NCBI GenBank assembly: GCA_963930645.1
Contig: OZ005648.1
Span: 272,414,403 to 272,478,402 of the forward strand
Source: Salticus scenicus
Taxonomy: Eukaryota; Arthropoda; Arachnida; Araneae; Salticidae
Direction: 5' to 3'
Length of the DNA stretch: 64,000 nt
Shown here: positions 55,190 through 64,000 of the stretch, piece after piece
Position numbering within the stretch: the stretch's first letter is position 1
Layout: the number at the start of each line of letters is the position of its first letter
Translations under genes and position numbers: made by a program
Notes under the pieces: model-generated
The model's input: only the letters and a program-made list of their open reading frames with translations
What the model was told of the DNA's origin: nothing
Databases searched by the model: none

Positions 55190-55770
55190 TCTTAAATGGG
55201 GTATATCGTCCAACAGGTATGCTGCCATGCTGCAATTTCTCTCATTTAATAAGAGGCTAGAGCTCAGTTTCTATAGTGTTTAATGAAAGAAAAAAACATG
55301 ACACGCACGATAGCAAGGAAGAGAAACTATGTTGATTTCGTTTGGGTGCATATTGCCTAACATGTGGCGCTGGTATCGAGCAATTTAACCCATTTACGGA
55401 AAAGCAATATCTCAACTTTTATAATATATAAAGACCTACATTTGGCATGTGATAAATTTGGCTATTATAAAAAACTATGTTGATTCGACTGAATGCATAC
55501 CACTTCATACAAGTTGGATACCGAACCAGTACAAGCATCCAAGTCTTTAATGGAATTCGAAGCCAGCACGAAAGACAGAGCATTTCATCACTAGGCGGAC
55601 CCTTCTAAGAGGATAAAGTGAGAAAAAAGGGGTATACTGCTGCTGCGCAATTTCGAAAATTGGATTTCACATAATATTTCGTTAACCATATGTATATAAG
55701 CAGTTTTCCTAGATTCGGTGAAATATAGTAAAGCATAGCAATTTCATCAATTATATTCAACAAAGAATGT
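55190..55770 (+). repeat. Gamma-like units, decayed
   Basis: Two or three units with CAACAGGTATGCTGCCATGC, TGTGGCGCTGGTATCGAG and TATCTCAACTTTTATAATAT. No head or tail identified. Confidence 0.5.
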
Positions 55771-55983
55771 TTTCGCTTAATTTTGAGTAGCTCTGTCTAT
55801 TGTCTATAAATTATATATAAATCATGTAGTTTAAATTTAGTATAGTATGGAAAACATATAGCATTACTTGAAATGTACTTCGAGCAATTTCCATGCGAAA
55901 TATCTCCGAATTCCTTTGTGAGACTCTGTAAAATAATGATGTTGATGAATGACTAACTGAATTTTATGCGAAACATGCTATTA

Positions 55984-56783
55984 TTAGTGCTAGAGGCCTA
56001 TTTCAGTCGGTACAGCGTTGTCGAATTTTTATACGTCAACTCTTAATAGTGCCAAGGGCCTATTTCAGTCGGTTTATTGAATTGGGATTTATTGAATGAA
56101 GATTTTGTAGATAATTTGATTACTCATAACAAAGGTTACAAGTTTTTAAAAAATATAAAAAAATCTCCCAAGGTACAACTTTGACATGAGTCCCCCCAAG
56201 GCACAACTTTGACATGAGTCCCCCCCCCCCAAGGCACAACTTTGACATGAGACCCCCAGGCCCAACTTTGACATGAGTCCCCCAAAGGTACAACTTTGAC
56301 ATGAGTCCCCCCCCAAGGCACAACTTTGACATGAGTCCCCCCAAGGCACAACTTTGACATGAGACCCCCCAGGCCCAACTTTGACATGAGTCCCCCCAGG
56401 CCCAACTTTGACATGAGTCCCCCCAAGGCCCAACTTTGACATGAGTCCCCCCCAAGGTACAACTTTGACATGAGTCCCCCCAAGGCCCAACTTTGACATG
56501 AGTCCCCCCAAGGTACAACTTTGACAAGAGTCCCCCCCAAGGCACACCTTTGACATGAGTCCCCCCCAAGGCACACCTCCCCCTCATTGGGAAAAAGAGA
56601 AAAAACGTTGTTTTGCGGCTATAAGACAGTTTGGACTTCCAGCGTTATTTGTTACAGTATCTGCAGCTCAAACACATTGGTTTGATTTAATGAAAACTTT
56701 ATCATGGAATTTAGATCGTCACGAATTAACTAAAGAAGAATTTGTCGATATTAACAAGTTTAGCAGTAGGCCTCTGGCACTAA
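55984..56783. other. Inverted-repeat-bounded segment with minisatellite and Rep fragment
   Basis: TTAGTGCTAGAGGCCTA at 55984-56000 and TAGGCCTCTGGCACTAA at 56767-56783 are inverted (one mismatch). A second, direct copy of the left motif with TTTCAGTCGG lies at about 56047. Whether this is one mobile unit is unproven. Confidence 0.45.
56166..56577. repeat. 28-30 bp C-rich minisatellite, 14 copies
   Basis: Unit AACTTTGACATGAGTCCCCC plus CAAGGCAC. Variants are GGTA/GGCC/GGCA and a C-run of 5 to 10. All three minus-strand frames stay open across it for over 400 bases, because the unit has no stop in any frame; these are not genes. Confidence 0.95.
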
Positions 56784-56788
56784 ATTAA
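56600..56788 (+). pseudogene. Helitron Rep N-terminal-type fragment
   Basis: Reads RCFAAIRQFGLPALFVTVSA, then AQTHWFDLMKTLSW and ELTKEEFVDINKFSSRPLALN. The pattern FA.IRQ.G.P..F.T.SAAE..W.DL follows the Helitron helicase-like N-terminal domain preceding the Rep HUH motif. Only about 60 residues survive; no HUH or helicase motif is in the window. It directly adjoins the minisatellite. It may be a relic of an autonomous partner of the Helitron-like repeats nearby. Confidence 0.6.
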
Positions 56789-56877
56789 AATCTGTCAATG
56801 TCAGTTTTTCATGTTTTAAATAATGAAATAATGTCGTGTCTGTATAATTTATTTTCATTTATTTTTGTTTCATGCAG

Positions 56878-56947
56878 TCTAAAGATGTTAAACAGTATTT
56901 ACAAGGTATTACATCCACAGACGTGATGAATATGAATTATCTTGGAG
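56878..56947 (+). other. Exon-like block
   Basis: Acceptor-like TTTTTGTTTCATGCAG, then an open frame SKDVKQYLQGITSTDVMNMN YLG, then a donor-like GAG/GTAACT. No family recognised. The following DNA is C-run and T-run. Could be a lone host exon or chance. Confidence 0.25.
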
Positions 56948-57059
56948 GTAACTGTGCAGGACCCCCCCCCCCCTTTTTTTTTTTTTTGGTTTCAACAAAA
57001 AATTTCAAGCAGCATCCTCGTATGATACAGATTCAAAATACTGAGCTAGACTTTATGTG

Positions 57060-57511
57060 TTTTTAAGTTATGCTGATAATAAACAGATACACACACAGAA
57101 CAAACGCTAAAAATCTGATTTTCCGACTCAAGGAACTTCAAAATGTGCAACTAAAAAAAATAATAATAAAATAGAAAACACAAATTCAAATTTATTTTTT
57201 TTAAAAATCTACCATTTAACGGGTAAAAGGATGAAAAAACTGCTTTAAAATTAATATACATGCATCAAAAATTGCAATGTTCCCATCATTGTAGGTAGTC
57301 TTGTTATTACCTAAACAAAGATTCATTTCTGGCATGTAAAAATCGTAAAAATGATAAATTTTACTTACATTTTGTTTGCCACAAAAAAAAAAAAAAAAAC
57401 TTTCAAATAGTTATAATTTTAAAAAGTAATATTAAAATGGATAGTTGGAAAATTCTTTTTAATTGAAGAGAAAAAAAATCTGTATCTACTTTTAATTAAA
57501 ATAATTGAAAA
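57060..57511 (-). repeat. Repeat head fragment and AT-rich DNA
   Basis: On the minus strand TTGCACATTTTGAAGTTCC and GGAAAATCAGATTTTTAGCG with GTGTGTGTATCTG match the beta head at about 57075-57155. The rest to 57511 shows no gene. Confidence 0.5.
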
Positions 57512-58770
57512 AAAACTAGTATGTTGTAGCCACCACAAGACTTTCTTCTATATTTTCCTATACAAATTCACTAAGTGCAAATGATTTATTAAAATTATCT
57601 AACATGGTGAATGCAAATGCTCTTCATCTTGGTGAAAACTAATACGAAATATCCAAAGACAGACAGTTTGTCTATAAATAACATCTTAAAATATACGTTT
57701 TTATAATGGTTATCTCACATATCAAGTTTCGTACAGTTATATTCCATAGAAGTTGAGATATAGCCTTCCCGTTATCGATGAAATTTGCAGTATAGAAGCG
57801 ACTATTGACGTATACGCATCCACATTGAATCAGCAAAATGACTCATAATGGCCTCTCCCATATAGTTTGGTGATACGCGAAATAGAACCTGAAATATAGC
57901 TTTCCCTTAAAGTGCGGAAATCGTTTGAAGCAGCACCACATGTTGAGCGGTTGCCATCAAAAGTTGATAGGCACTAATTTATGTCAAAGTGCATCTACAT
58001 ACGAATTTATATGGAATTATGGGCAGTAGTTACTGAGATACAGCCTTCCCTTAAACTGCGGAAATTGCTGTATAGCAGCGCCACCTGTTAGCCGATAAAT
58101 ATTCAAATTGAATCAACATAATGTTTCATAATGGTCTTGTCACGTATCAAGTTTTGATTGATTATACGCAGAAGAACCTGAGATATAGCTTCCCTTTTAA
58201 TTACAGAAATCGCTGTATAGCAGCTCTACCTGTTGAGAAGTTGACACCAAAAGTTGATAGGCACTAATTTATGTCAAAGTGCATCTACATACGAATTTAT
58301 ATGGAGTTATGGGCAGTAGTTTCTGAGATACAGCCTTCCCTTAAACTTCGGAAATCGCTGTATAGCAGCGCCACCTGTTGCCTATAAGCATTCAAATTAA
58401 GTCAGTATAATGGCCTTCTCACATATCAAGATTTGATTGGTTATACGTAATAGAGTCTGAGATATAGTATCCTCTTAAATTGCAGAAATTTCTGTATAGC
58501 AACGCCACTTGTTGAACAATTGACATTGACACCAAAAGTTGATAGACACTAAATTAGGTAAAGATGCATTTACTTATAAATTTATATATAATTCTGAACA
58601 GTAGTTCCGGAGATACACTTGCCATAAAATTTTTGTCTCACAGACACACACACACAGACAGACAAACATTTTCTAAAAATAGTCAAATCGTGTTCTAGAC
58701 CTATCAAAATATGTAAATCCGTCGAAAACCGGAAGTCGAAAATTTTTAGGAAGTCAGTAATAAAAGCATT
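57512..58770 (-). repeat. Hairpin-headed repeat, gamma family, near full length
   Basis: Minus orientation. Head at about 58770-58680 (AATTTTCGACTTCCGG, GGATTTACATATTTTGATAG, GTCTGTCTGTGTGTGTGTG). The core is an array of two alternating unit types. The 3' end is ATATAGAAGAAAGT, hairpin TTGT...ACAA and CATACTAGT at 57514-57550. The 5' hairpin is decayed. Confidence 0.8.
57750..58620 (-). repeat. Alternating A/B tandem array in gamma repeat
   Basis: About 135-bp A units (CCAAAAGTTGATAGGCACTA, TTATGTCAAAGTGCATCTAC) alternate with about 130-bp B units (CATATCAAG, TTGATTGGTTATACG). Each ends in the CAGCGCCACCTGTTG junction. Three A and three B units are readable. Confidence 0.8.
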
Positions 58771-59002
58771 ATAATAAAACTAATAATAAATGCAAAACAC
58801 CATCTTGTTTTATTTACTTGTGATATTTAAAAAAAAAAACTTTTTAAAGAATTTTGGTGTTTTATATTTTGCTTATTCTAACCTTTTTTTTTTCCATTTT
58901 TTATGAATTATTAGCATTCAGCTAAAATTGTGAGGTATTTCTGTATTATGCTTAACAACTATGCAATTTTCAACATTTAAAAATGAAATTTTAATTTAAG
59001 TT

Positions 59003-59195
59003 GGCTTCACGAGTGGTTGACAGATTCTGCTGTAGAAGCAAGAAGGGGGGAAGAACCTGGTTCGATCTTAGACCTAGTCGTCTTAAGTTTTTGTCGCTTT
59101 CTCCGAAACATGCGTAACTACAACTAACAATTTAGAATAACCCTAATAGTCCTAGAACTAGGACCTTCGTGTAGTCAGTTGGTCTTTATTACCAA
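59003..59195 (+). mobile_element. tRNA-derived SINE, copy 6
   Basis: CACGAGTGGTTGACAGATTC head, CCTGGTTCGATCTTAGACC (B box), TCGCTTTCTCCGAAACATGC, then CTAGGACCTTCGTGTAGTCA. Confidence 0.7.
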
Positions 59196-59234
59196 ATACA
59201 CACACCTAATTAAAGTTGTTTCAAGCTTCTAAAA

Positions 59235-59435
59235 CCCAGTTTTAAACGTCAAAAACTTGGTAGATGTGAGATCCCAGGTCACGCTCGTCGGCTGAGGCAT
59301 ACAGAGTTTACCGCGGTTTTCACTGAAACTTGCGTAAATACGGGCTAGAGCCCCTTAGAAAGACCCCAGTGTAGAGCACTCCTCCCAGGTCTAGTGCAGT
59401 CAATTGTCCCTCAATCCTAACACCATCTAAAACAA
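59235..59435 (+). mobile_element. tRNA-derived SINE, copy 7
   Basis: ACTTGGTAGATGTGAGATCC, CACGCTCGTCGGCTGAGG, CGCGGTTTTCACTGAAACTT, CCCCTTAGAAAGACCCCA and AGTGCAGTCAATTG. The A-box end is lost. Confidence 0.75.
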
Positions 59436-59530
59436 AACCTAGTTCGTTTTTTTAAATAATTTAACCATTACGACGTATTATTATGTTTTGATTTAAGAAA
59501 AATGAATAGTCCGAAGTGATTTTATTATTA

Positions 59531-59743
59531 CAGTCGGTAACAAAAGTCTCCGAACACTAACAAAAATTCGTATACAGAAAAAGTACACTTAGTACAGTTT
59601 TGTTAAATAAATCCTTGTCGAATCCTGTTCTTAGTCAGTCTAAAAACAGGATTCAACAAGGATTTATTTGACAAAACTGTATTAAGTGTACTTTTTTTAG
59701 ATAGGAATTTTTGCTAGTGTTCGGAAACTTTTGTTACCGACTG
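59531..59743. mobile_element. Tc1/mariner-type fold-back MITE, copy E
   Basis: CAGTCGGTAACAAAAGTCTC to CTTTTGTTACCGACTG, TA flanks, near-perfect arms meeting at TTAGTCAGTCTAAAAAC. Confidence 0.9.
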
Positions 59744-60359
59744 TACTAATAAATAAAAATTTTAAATACAAAAATGAATTTGTGGAAGAATACCAAAAGA
59801 AAATTGTCTAGTGTCGCCCTCTGTGCTTACAAATGAGTACTAAACCTTGACTTTTATTTTACATTTCTTTTCCTTTGCATATTTTAAATAATAATTCATC
59901 TTCAAATTTTAAAATATTTTTAATTTATCATTGGAATTTACGGAGAAAAAAAAAGTTAGATGTGAACAATAAAAGTTAAGAATATAACAAGCTTCATTTA
60001 CAAAATGAAATAAAATCCCCCCCCCCCCCCCAGTCTCTAAGCTAAACAAATGGTTGGTACTGCCATCCATAGATAGACATAAATTACTACTAAAAGTAAA
60101 AGGAAAAAAATTAGCTTTGAATTTTCCAGCAGCATACACCATTTATTGATTTATAACTCAAGTACAAACACAGTCCTTTAAAATATTTCAAATTAAGGAT
60201 AAAGAACATATTGCCTTAAAGTCCTTGATTTAAAGCAGATACTTTTTAATTATTTATTTTAATAAAAACTGAACTTGAATTCTGAAAGTATTTTATTTCA
60301 GGGATAAAATTACAATGAATTTTAAAGTTAAATGATGTAGGGTAAAATACAATAAATTA
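59744..60359. other. AT-rich intergenic DNA
   Basis: No gene; the 77-codon minus frame at 59909-60142 includes poly-G from a C-run and looks spurious. Confidence 0.45.
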
Positions 60360-61240
60360 TCAAGGATACAAGTCTTCTTCAGTCAGTCCAGCTATTTTTT
60401 TTTTTTTTTTTAATTGTCACTTACCATCTAATTTAAGGTCATTTAATTAGTATTTTGATACCTATGGGTTAATGAATATGCAATGTGAAATGATAAATGC
60501 ATCTACATCATGTACAATCTTTGTCTTCACACACTGTCTACCGTCAACATATTTTTATTTCAATTGATTAGATTTTTAAAATAACAAGCATTGTTGATTC
60601 ATTCAATCCATCTGTCTCATATAATGTTATATTTAAAGTGCTAGCAAGCTTGCATACAGACAGAAAATTAATTTTATGCCTGAAAAATGTAATCGAACTG
60701 GAATGAAAATTCACAAATGGAAAACTTTTTTTTTTCAAAATTCATATTCATCATAATTTAAACTATAAAACAGGAAATATAAATGCACTAAGTTTTAAGA
60801 GTTCAAATTTCAAGTGTCAAATAAACATTAAATTAATATAACTAAAACATCAAAGAGGCAGTGTTTTATAAAATACTACTAGAAATCTTTTGGAATTAAT
60901 TACTAAACTATATGTACAAACAAAACAATTACACAAACCTTTTCTATATATATTCATATATCTCTGTAAAAAATTATCTCAGAACAAGGAGTGAACATGT
61001 GCAATAATAAAAATAAATTATTAATTGTATATTAGACATAACAGCAAAGTAACATGATATCTAACATTCATATTTCTACTTGATTTTTTTTTAGTAATTC
61101 TTTGGGTTCTAGCAGGAGGAAATATACAAAATTAATAAAGTTTTTTAAGTCTTCTTATTAAGGATTATTAAATAACAAAATAAATAAATATTTAAAAATC
61201 TACATTAAAAATGGATTATGTTTCAGACAGGAATATATAT
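60360..61240 (-). repeat. Exon-like tandem unit, copy I (decayed)
   Basis: Shares with 63330-63830 the donor-like block CACTTACCAT...TTTAAGGT, TTATGCCTGAAAAATGTAAT and CTAGAAATCTTTTGGA. The frame corresponding to the exon is broken. Confidence 0.5.
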
Positions 61241-61278
61241 AAATCAATTTTTAGGTAAATATTGGTCATATATAATAT

Positions 61279-62897
61279 CAGGGTTGGGTTTTAGACGCCA
61301 AAAAGGGGTTTTTGACATGACAAGGGTTTAAACCGTCAGAAACCTCTTACCGTCACAAACCTGCATTTTCAAAATGAAAATCTATAAATGAGCTAGAATC
61401 TGGTTAGAAGTAAGAATTAGTTGCCATATACAAGTGAATATCTAAAAATTATGCAGTTTATAAATTAAAAAATCTTAAAACAATTTGTAGATAATTAAAA
61501 TTTAGGTAGATATGCTGTTTTATGACCTAAAAAATATGTACAAAGTATGCATAGACATATTTTGTATGTTTATTTATATTAATATTTATGAAATTCTGAA
61601 ATTCCAAAGTTACTTATGAATTTTTTCACATAAGCCATGAAAACACAGGAATACTGTTTTTTCTTTTCTTTCAGTAAAACATTGTGTAGTCAGTAAATTA
61701 ATATGGATTTGAAAATAATTATATTTATAATCTATATTTATTACTTATTTATTAATAATTTTGTTATCTATTTATTGCTATTATTGATTGTATAAATATT
61801 TGTACCTGTTTATTGCTTGGACTATTAGTGTTTGGTATTTTGGGAGTAAGGCTGTTTGACTACTCTAGGATCTTAGGCCTAAAAGGGAGTGCCCTCCGTG
61901 GGGGTCTTTCTAAAGGGTCCTAGCCAGTATTTATACAAGTTTTGGAGAAAACCACGAAAAACTCTGAATGGCTAGGCCGACGAGTGCACCCTGGGATCGA
62001 ACCCGGCACCTCACGTTTACCAGCTTTGAGTGTCGAACTGCTTGGCTGCTGGTGGGACCTACAGCTTAGACTAATAAATTTTTTTAAAATCTGTACGAGT
62101 AAATATTAAATTTATAACAATTTATACACATCCAGAAAGCATTCATATTTCTCTTGTCTCGCAATAATTATAAGAATTTCAGATGCAATTCAAGCTCGTT
62201 TAACATTCAGAATTATTCTTTTTTCTTAAAAACTTGCAATATCAACAGTCATTAAAAAAAGAACAAGATATATTTCTCTATAAAATATTTAAATACAAAA
62301 TATTAGGTCTTGCATTTTTATTTTACTGGTTAAATACATAATACTAAAAAAATTGAAATATATAATGTGGTATTGCAAATAAAATGATTTATCAATCAAA
62401 ATGATCTATCAATGATTTATAAATCATGAATTTTTAGAAGCCTAAAATTTTGTTTTTATATTAATCAAAATGTTATAATAATGTTTCTCCAAAAACATTA
62501 ATGTGTTTATCTTTTAAAACATACTCATAAACAATATCTTATTAAAAACAACTATATTTTTAAAGTATCACATAACTAAGTTTAACATACACTATATTAA
62601 GCATAGTTATAAATAAATTTCGTAATATATAAAAGTATCACAGCATATTTTGAATGATCATAGAAATAATTCATAATAAAATTTTAAAAGCGTAAAGTTT
62701 CGTTTTTTATATTAAGCAAAATGTTGTAACAATGTGTTTTTCAAAGAACATCGATCTATTTACTTTTCAAAAAATCTTTATAAACTATACTTTGTTAAAT
62801 TAAGTTTTTATATGACAATTAAATTATAAATATAGGTTTTTGACATGACGGCTTTAACTGTCAAAAACTGTCACACATCAAAAATCTGCCAACCCTG
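61279..62897. mobile_element. 1.6-kb non-autonomous hAT element
   Basis: Perfect 8-bp duplication TATAATAT (61271-61278, 62898-62905). Ends CAGGGTTGGGTTTTAGA and, inverted from the right, CAGGGTTGGCAGATTTTTG. GGTTTTTGACATGAC occurs near both ends (61308 and 62836). No transposase frame. It contains a SINE (61846-62058) and a roughly 250-bp internal duplication (about 62447 and 62695). Confidence 0.9.
61846..62058 (-). mobile_element. tRNA-derived SINE, copy 8
   Basis: Minus orientation with a well-kept B box (in plus CCTGGGATCGAACCCGGCAC) and A-box side GTCGAACTGCTTGGCTGCTG. Body AACCACGAAAAACTCTGAAT and GGGGGTCTTTCTAAAGGGTC. Confidence 0.85.
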
Positions 62898-62906
62898 TAT
62901 AATATA

Positions 62907-63042
62907 CAGTTGAACCTTGTTAATCTGAATTACTTTTAACATGAACCGCTTCCACAATCCTCGTCAAAATGAAGATTAGTTACTGATAGCATGAAATTTT
63001 TTTTTTATCCCCCTTGAGATTCATGTTAACGATATTTGAATG
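62907..63042. mobile_element. Tigger/pogo-like MITE, longer copy
   Basis: CAGTTGAACCTTGTTAATCTG left, GATTCATGTTAACGATATTTG right. It shares TTACTTTTAACATGAAC and ATCCCCCTTGAGATTCA with 7295-7380. TA at 62905-62906 overlaps the last base of the hAT duplication. Confidence 0.75.
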
Positions 63043-63341
63043 TATTCTAAAATGACCCTTAGCAAACTATGTTGTGATAGCAGTTGTGCTATAACTATGT
63101 TAATAATTGGAGAACAAATAGATTGTGTTTGCATGTTAATTTATGAAGCATATAATCAATGTGAATGATTTCTTTGCTGAAAGTTGTTTTCGTAAAAGTG
63201 CACCAAATTTGCTTTAGATTAACTTTTGAAAACTTAGTTATATATATATATTTTAGAAAGAGAGAGAGGGATAAAATGAATTAATTTTAATTGTGCTATT
63301 TTAAATTAAAAAAACTTTATTTCTCCAAATTTGCCACTTAC

Positions 63342-63410
63342 CATTTAAGGTTATTCTCTTGGTATTTTCATTTACGGGATATATGAGGTGTGCTTCTGCT
63401 TCATCATCTT
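63342..63410 (-). other. Exon-like block, copy II
   Basis: On the minus strand an open stretch EAEAHLIYPVNENTKRITLN is followed directly by a donor-like GTAAGT. It corresponds to copy III, with several changes conservative in the frame. The upstream acceptor is uncertain. No family recognised. Confidence 0.35.
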
Positions 63411-63910
63411 CTTACACTGTCTGCTCACATTTTTATTTAAGCAGACTGATTTTTTCAATACCAAATGTTGATTCATCATCCAATCCAGCTCCACCATATA
63501 ATGCAATACTTGATTTGCTAGCAAGATTACATCAATAGACAGAAAAATAAATTTTATGCCTGAAGATGTAATCCAACTGGCATGAAATATAAAAATTCAT
63601 ATGTGCAGGAATTTTCATGTAAAGTTCATATTCTTTATAATTTAAACTATAAAACATAAATGCATTAAGATTAAAGAGTTCAAACTGTAAATGTAAGAGA
63701 GACTCTTATAATACACCTCTAGAAATCTTTTGGAGTTATGTATATAAAATTGATAAATTGTTTATACAAGCCTTCATACTGAGTTTTATTAAACTGATGA
63801 AATAAATACATAAATATACATTTAAAATGGATTATGTTAGAGAGAGAGAATGAATTTTTATTGTGTATTTTTAAAATAAAGAATGTTACTTTTCTAACTT
63901 TGCAACTTAC

Positions 63911-63989
63911 TATTTATGGTCATTCTCTTGGTATCTTGATTTACAGGATGTATATGAAATACTTTTACTTCAACTACTATCTCTGGCTT
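63911..63989 (-). other. Exon-like block, copy III
   Basis: Minus strand: open stretch KPEIVVEVKVFHIHPVNQDT then KRMTIN, followed by a donor-like GTAAGT. PVN.(D/N)TKR(M/I)T is shared with copy II. It runs to the window edge. A tandemly duplicated host exon or a non-coding repeat are both possible; the block lengths (79 and 69 bp) do not keep the same phase if acceptors are equivalent. Confidence 0.35.
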
Positions 63990-64000
63990 CTTACACTGCC

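Noticed and set aside
56120..56587. Three overlapping minus-strand ORFs of 142-155 codons with a repeated motif
   Set aside because: The 28-30 bp minisatellite lacks stops in all three frames; simultaneous openness of all frames is expected from the unit.
59909..60142. 77-codon minus ORF with a poly-glycine stretch
   Set aside because: Glycines come from a C homopolymer; no start context, domain or neighbour support.

Overview
The window is AT-rich eukaryotic genomic DNA made almost entirely of nested repeats. The element mix points to an arthropod: Ty3/gypsy-type LTR elements, an RNase H-bearing LINE, Penelope, mariner/Tc1, pogo/Tigger-like, hAT and Helitron-like elements, a tRNA-derived SINE, and long poly-A, poly-T, TA and TG tracts. 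My best guess is a spider or another arachnid; that is inference from repeat character, not a database match. I see no complete host gene. The only host-like hints are a GC-rich promoter-like patch with short ORFs (about 11.25-11.85 kb) and exon-like blocks near 56.9 kb and at the right edge (63.3-64.0 kb).

Layout. 1-6117: a minus-strand LTR retrotransposon. Its 3' LTR runs off the left edge and its 5' LTR lies at about 5781-6117. It encodes gag, a zinc knuckle and an aspartic protease, then a very long coiled coil where reverse transcriptase should be. It sits inside the integrase end of a second, plus-strand gypsy element whose LTR follows at 6638. 7.3-12 kb: small MITEs and hairpin-headed repeats. 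12.1-17.7 kb: a tandem duplication, one copy of which holds a 2.2-kb TA-flanked transposon that itself holds a Tigger-like element. 19.7-27 kb: TTAA-flanked fold-back MITEs, SINEs, retroelement ends and a probable solo LTR. 29.8-42 kb: a dense field of hairpin-headed repeats with other elements nested in them, including a 158-bp insertion carrying a hammerhead-ribozyme-like fold. 44.5-47.9 kb: a 5'-truncated LINE with RT and RNase H. 49.9-53.2 kb: a composite Penelope-like element made of two inverted arms, interrupted by mariner, hAT and Tc1-type insertions. 56-57 kb: a 28-bp minisatellite beside a Helitron-type Rep N-terminal fragment. 57.5-58.8 kb: a hairpin-headed repeat with an alternating two-unit array. 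61.3-62.9 kb: a hAT element with a perfect 8-bp target duplication.

The most unusual signal is a superfamily of dispersed repeats sharing one plan: a short 5' hairpin, a conserved TTTACACGTTTTGAGG-type block, a GTCTGT/GTGTGT microsatellite, a core of tandem 130-190 bp units, a third copy of the hairpin arm, and a short 3' hairpin followed by CCAGATT or CTAGT. The stem differs from family to family, but within a family the arms match. This resembles Helentron/HINE-type non-autonomous Helitrons. The hammerhead-like folds, the inverted Penelope dimer and the coiled-coil retrotransposon are the other leading candidates.
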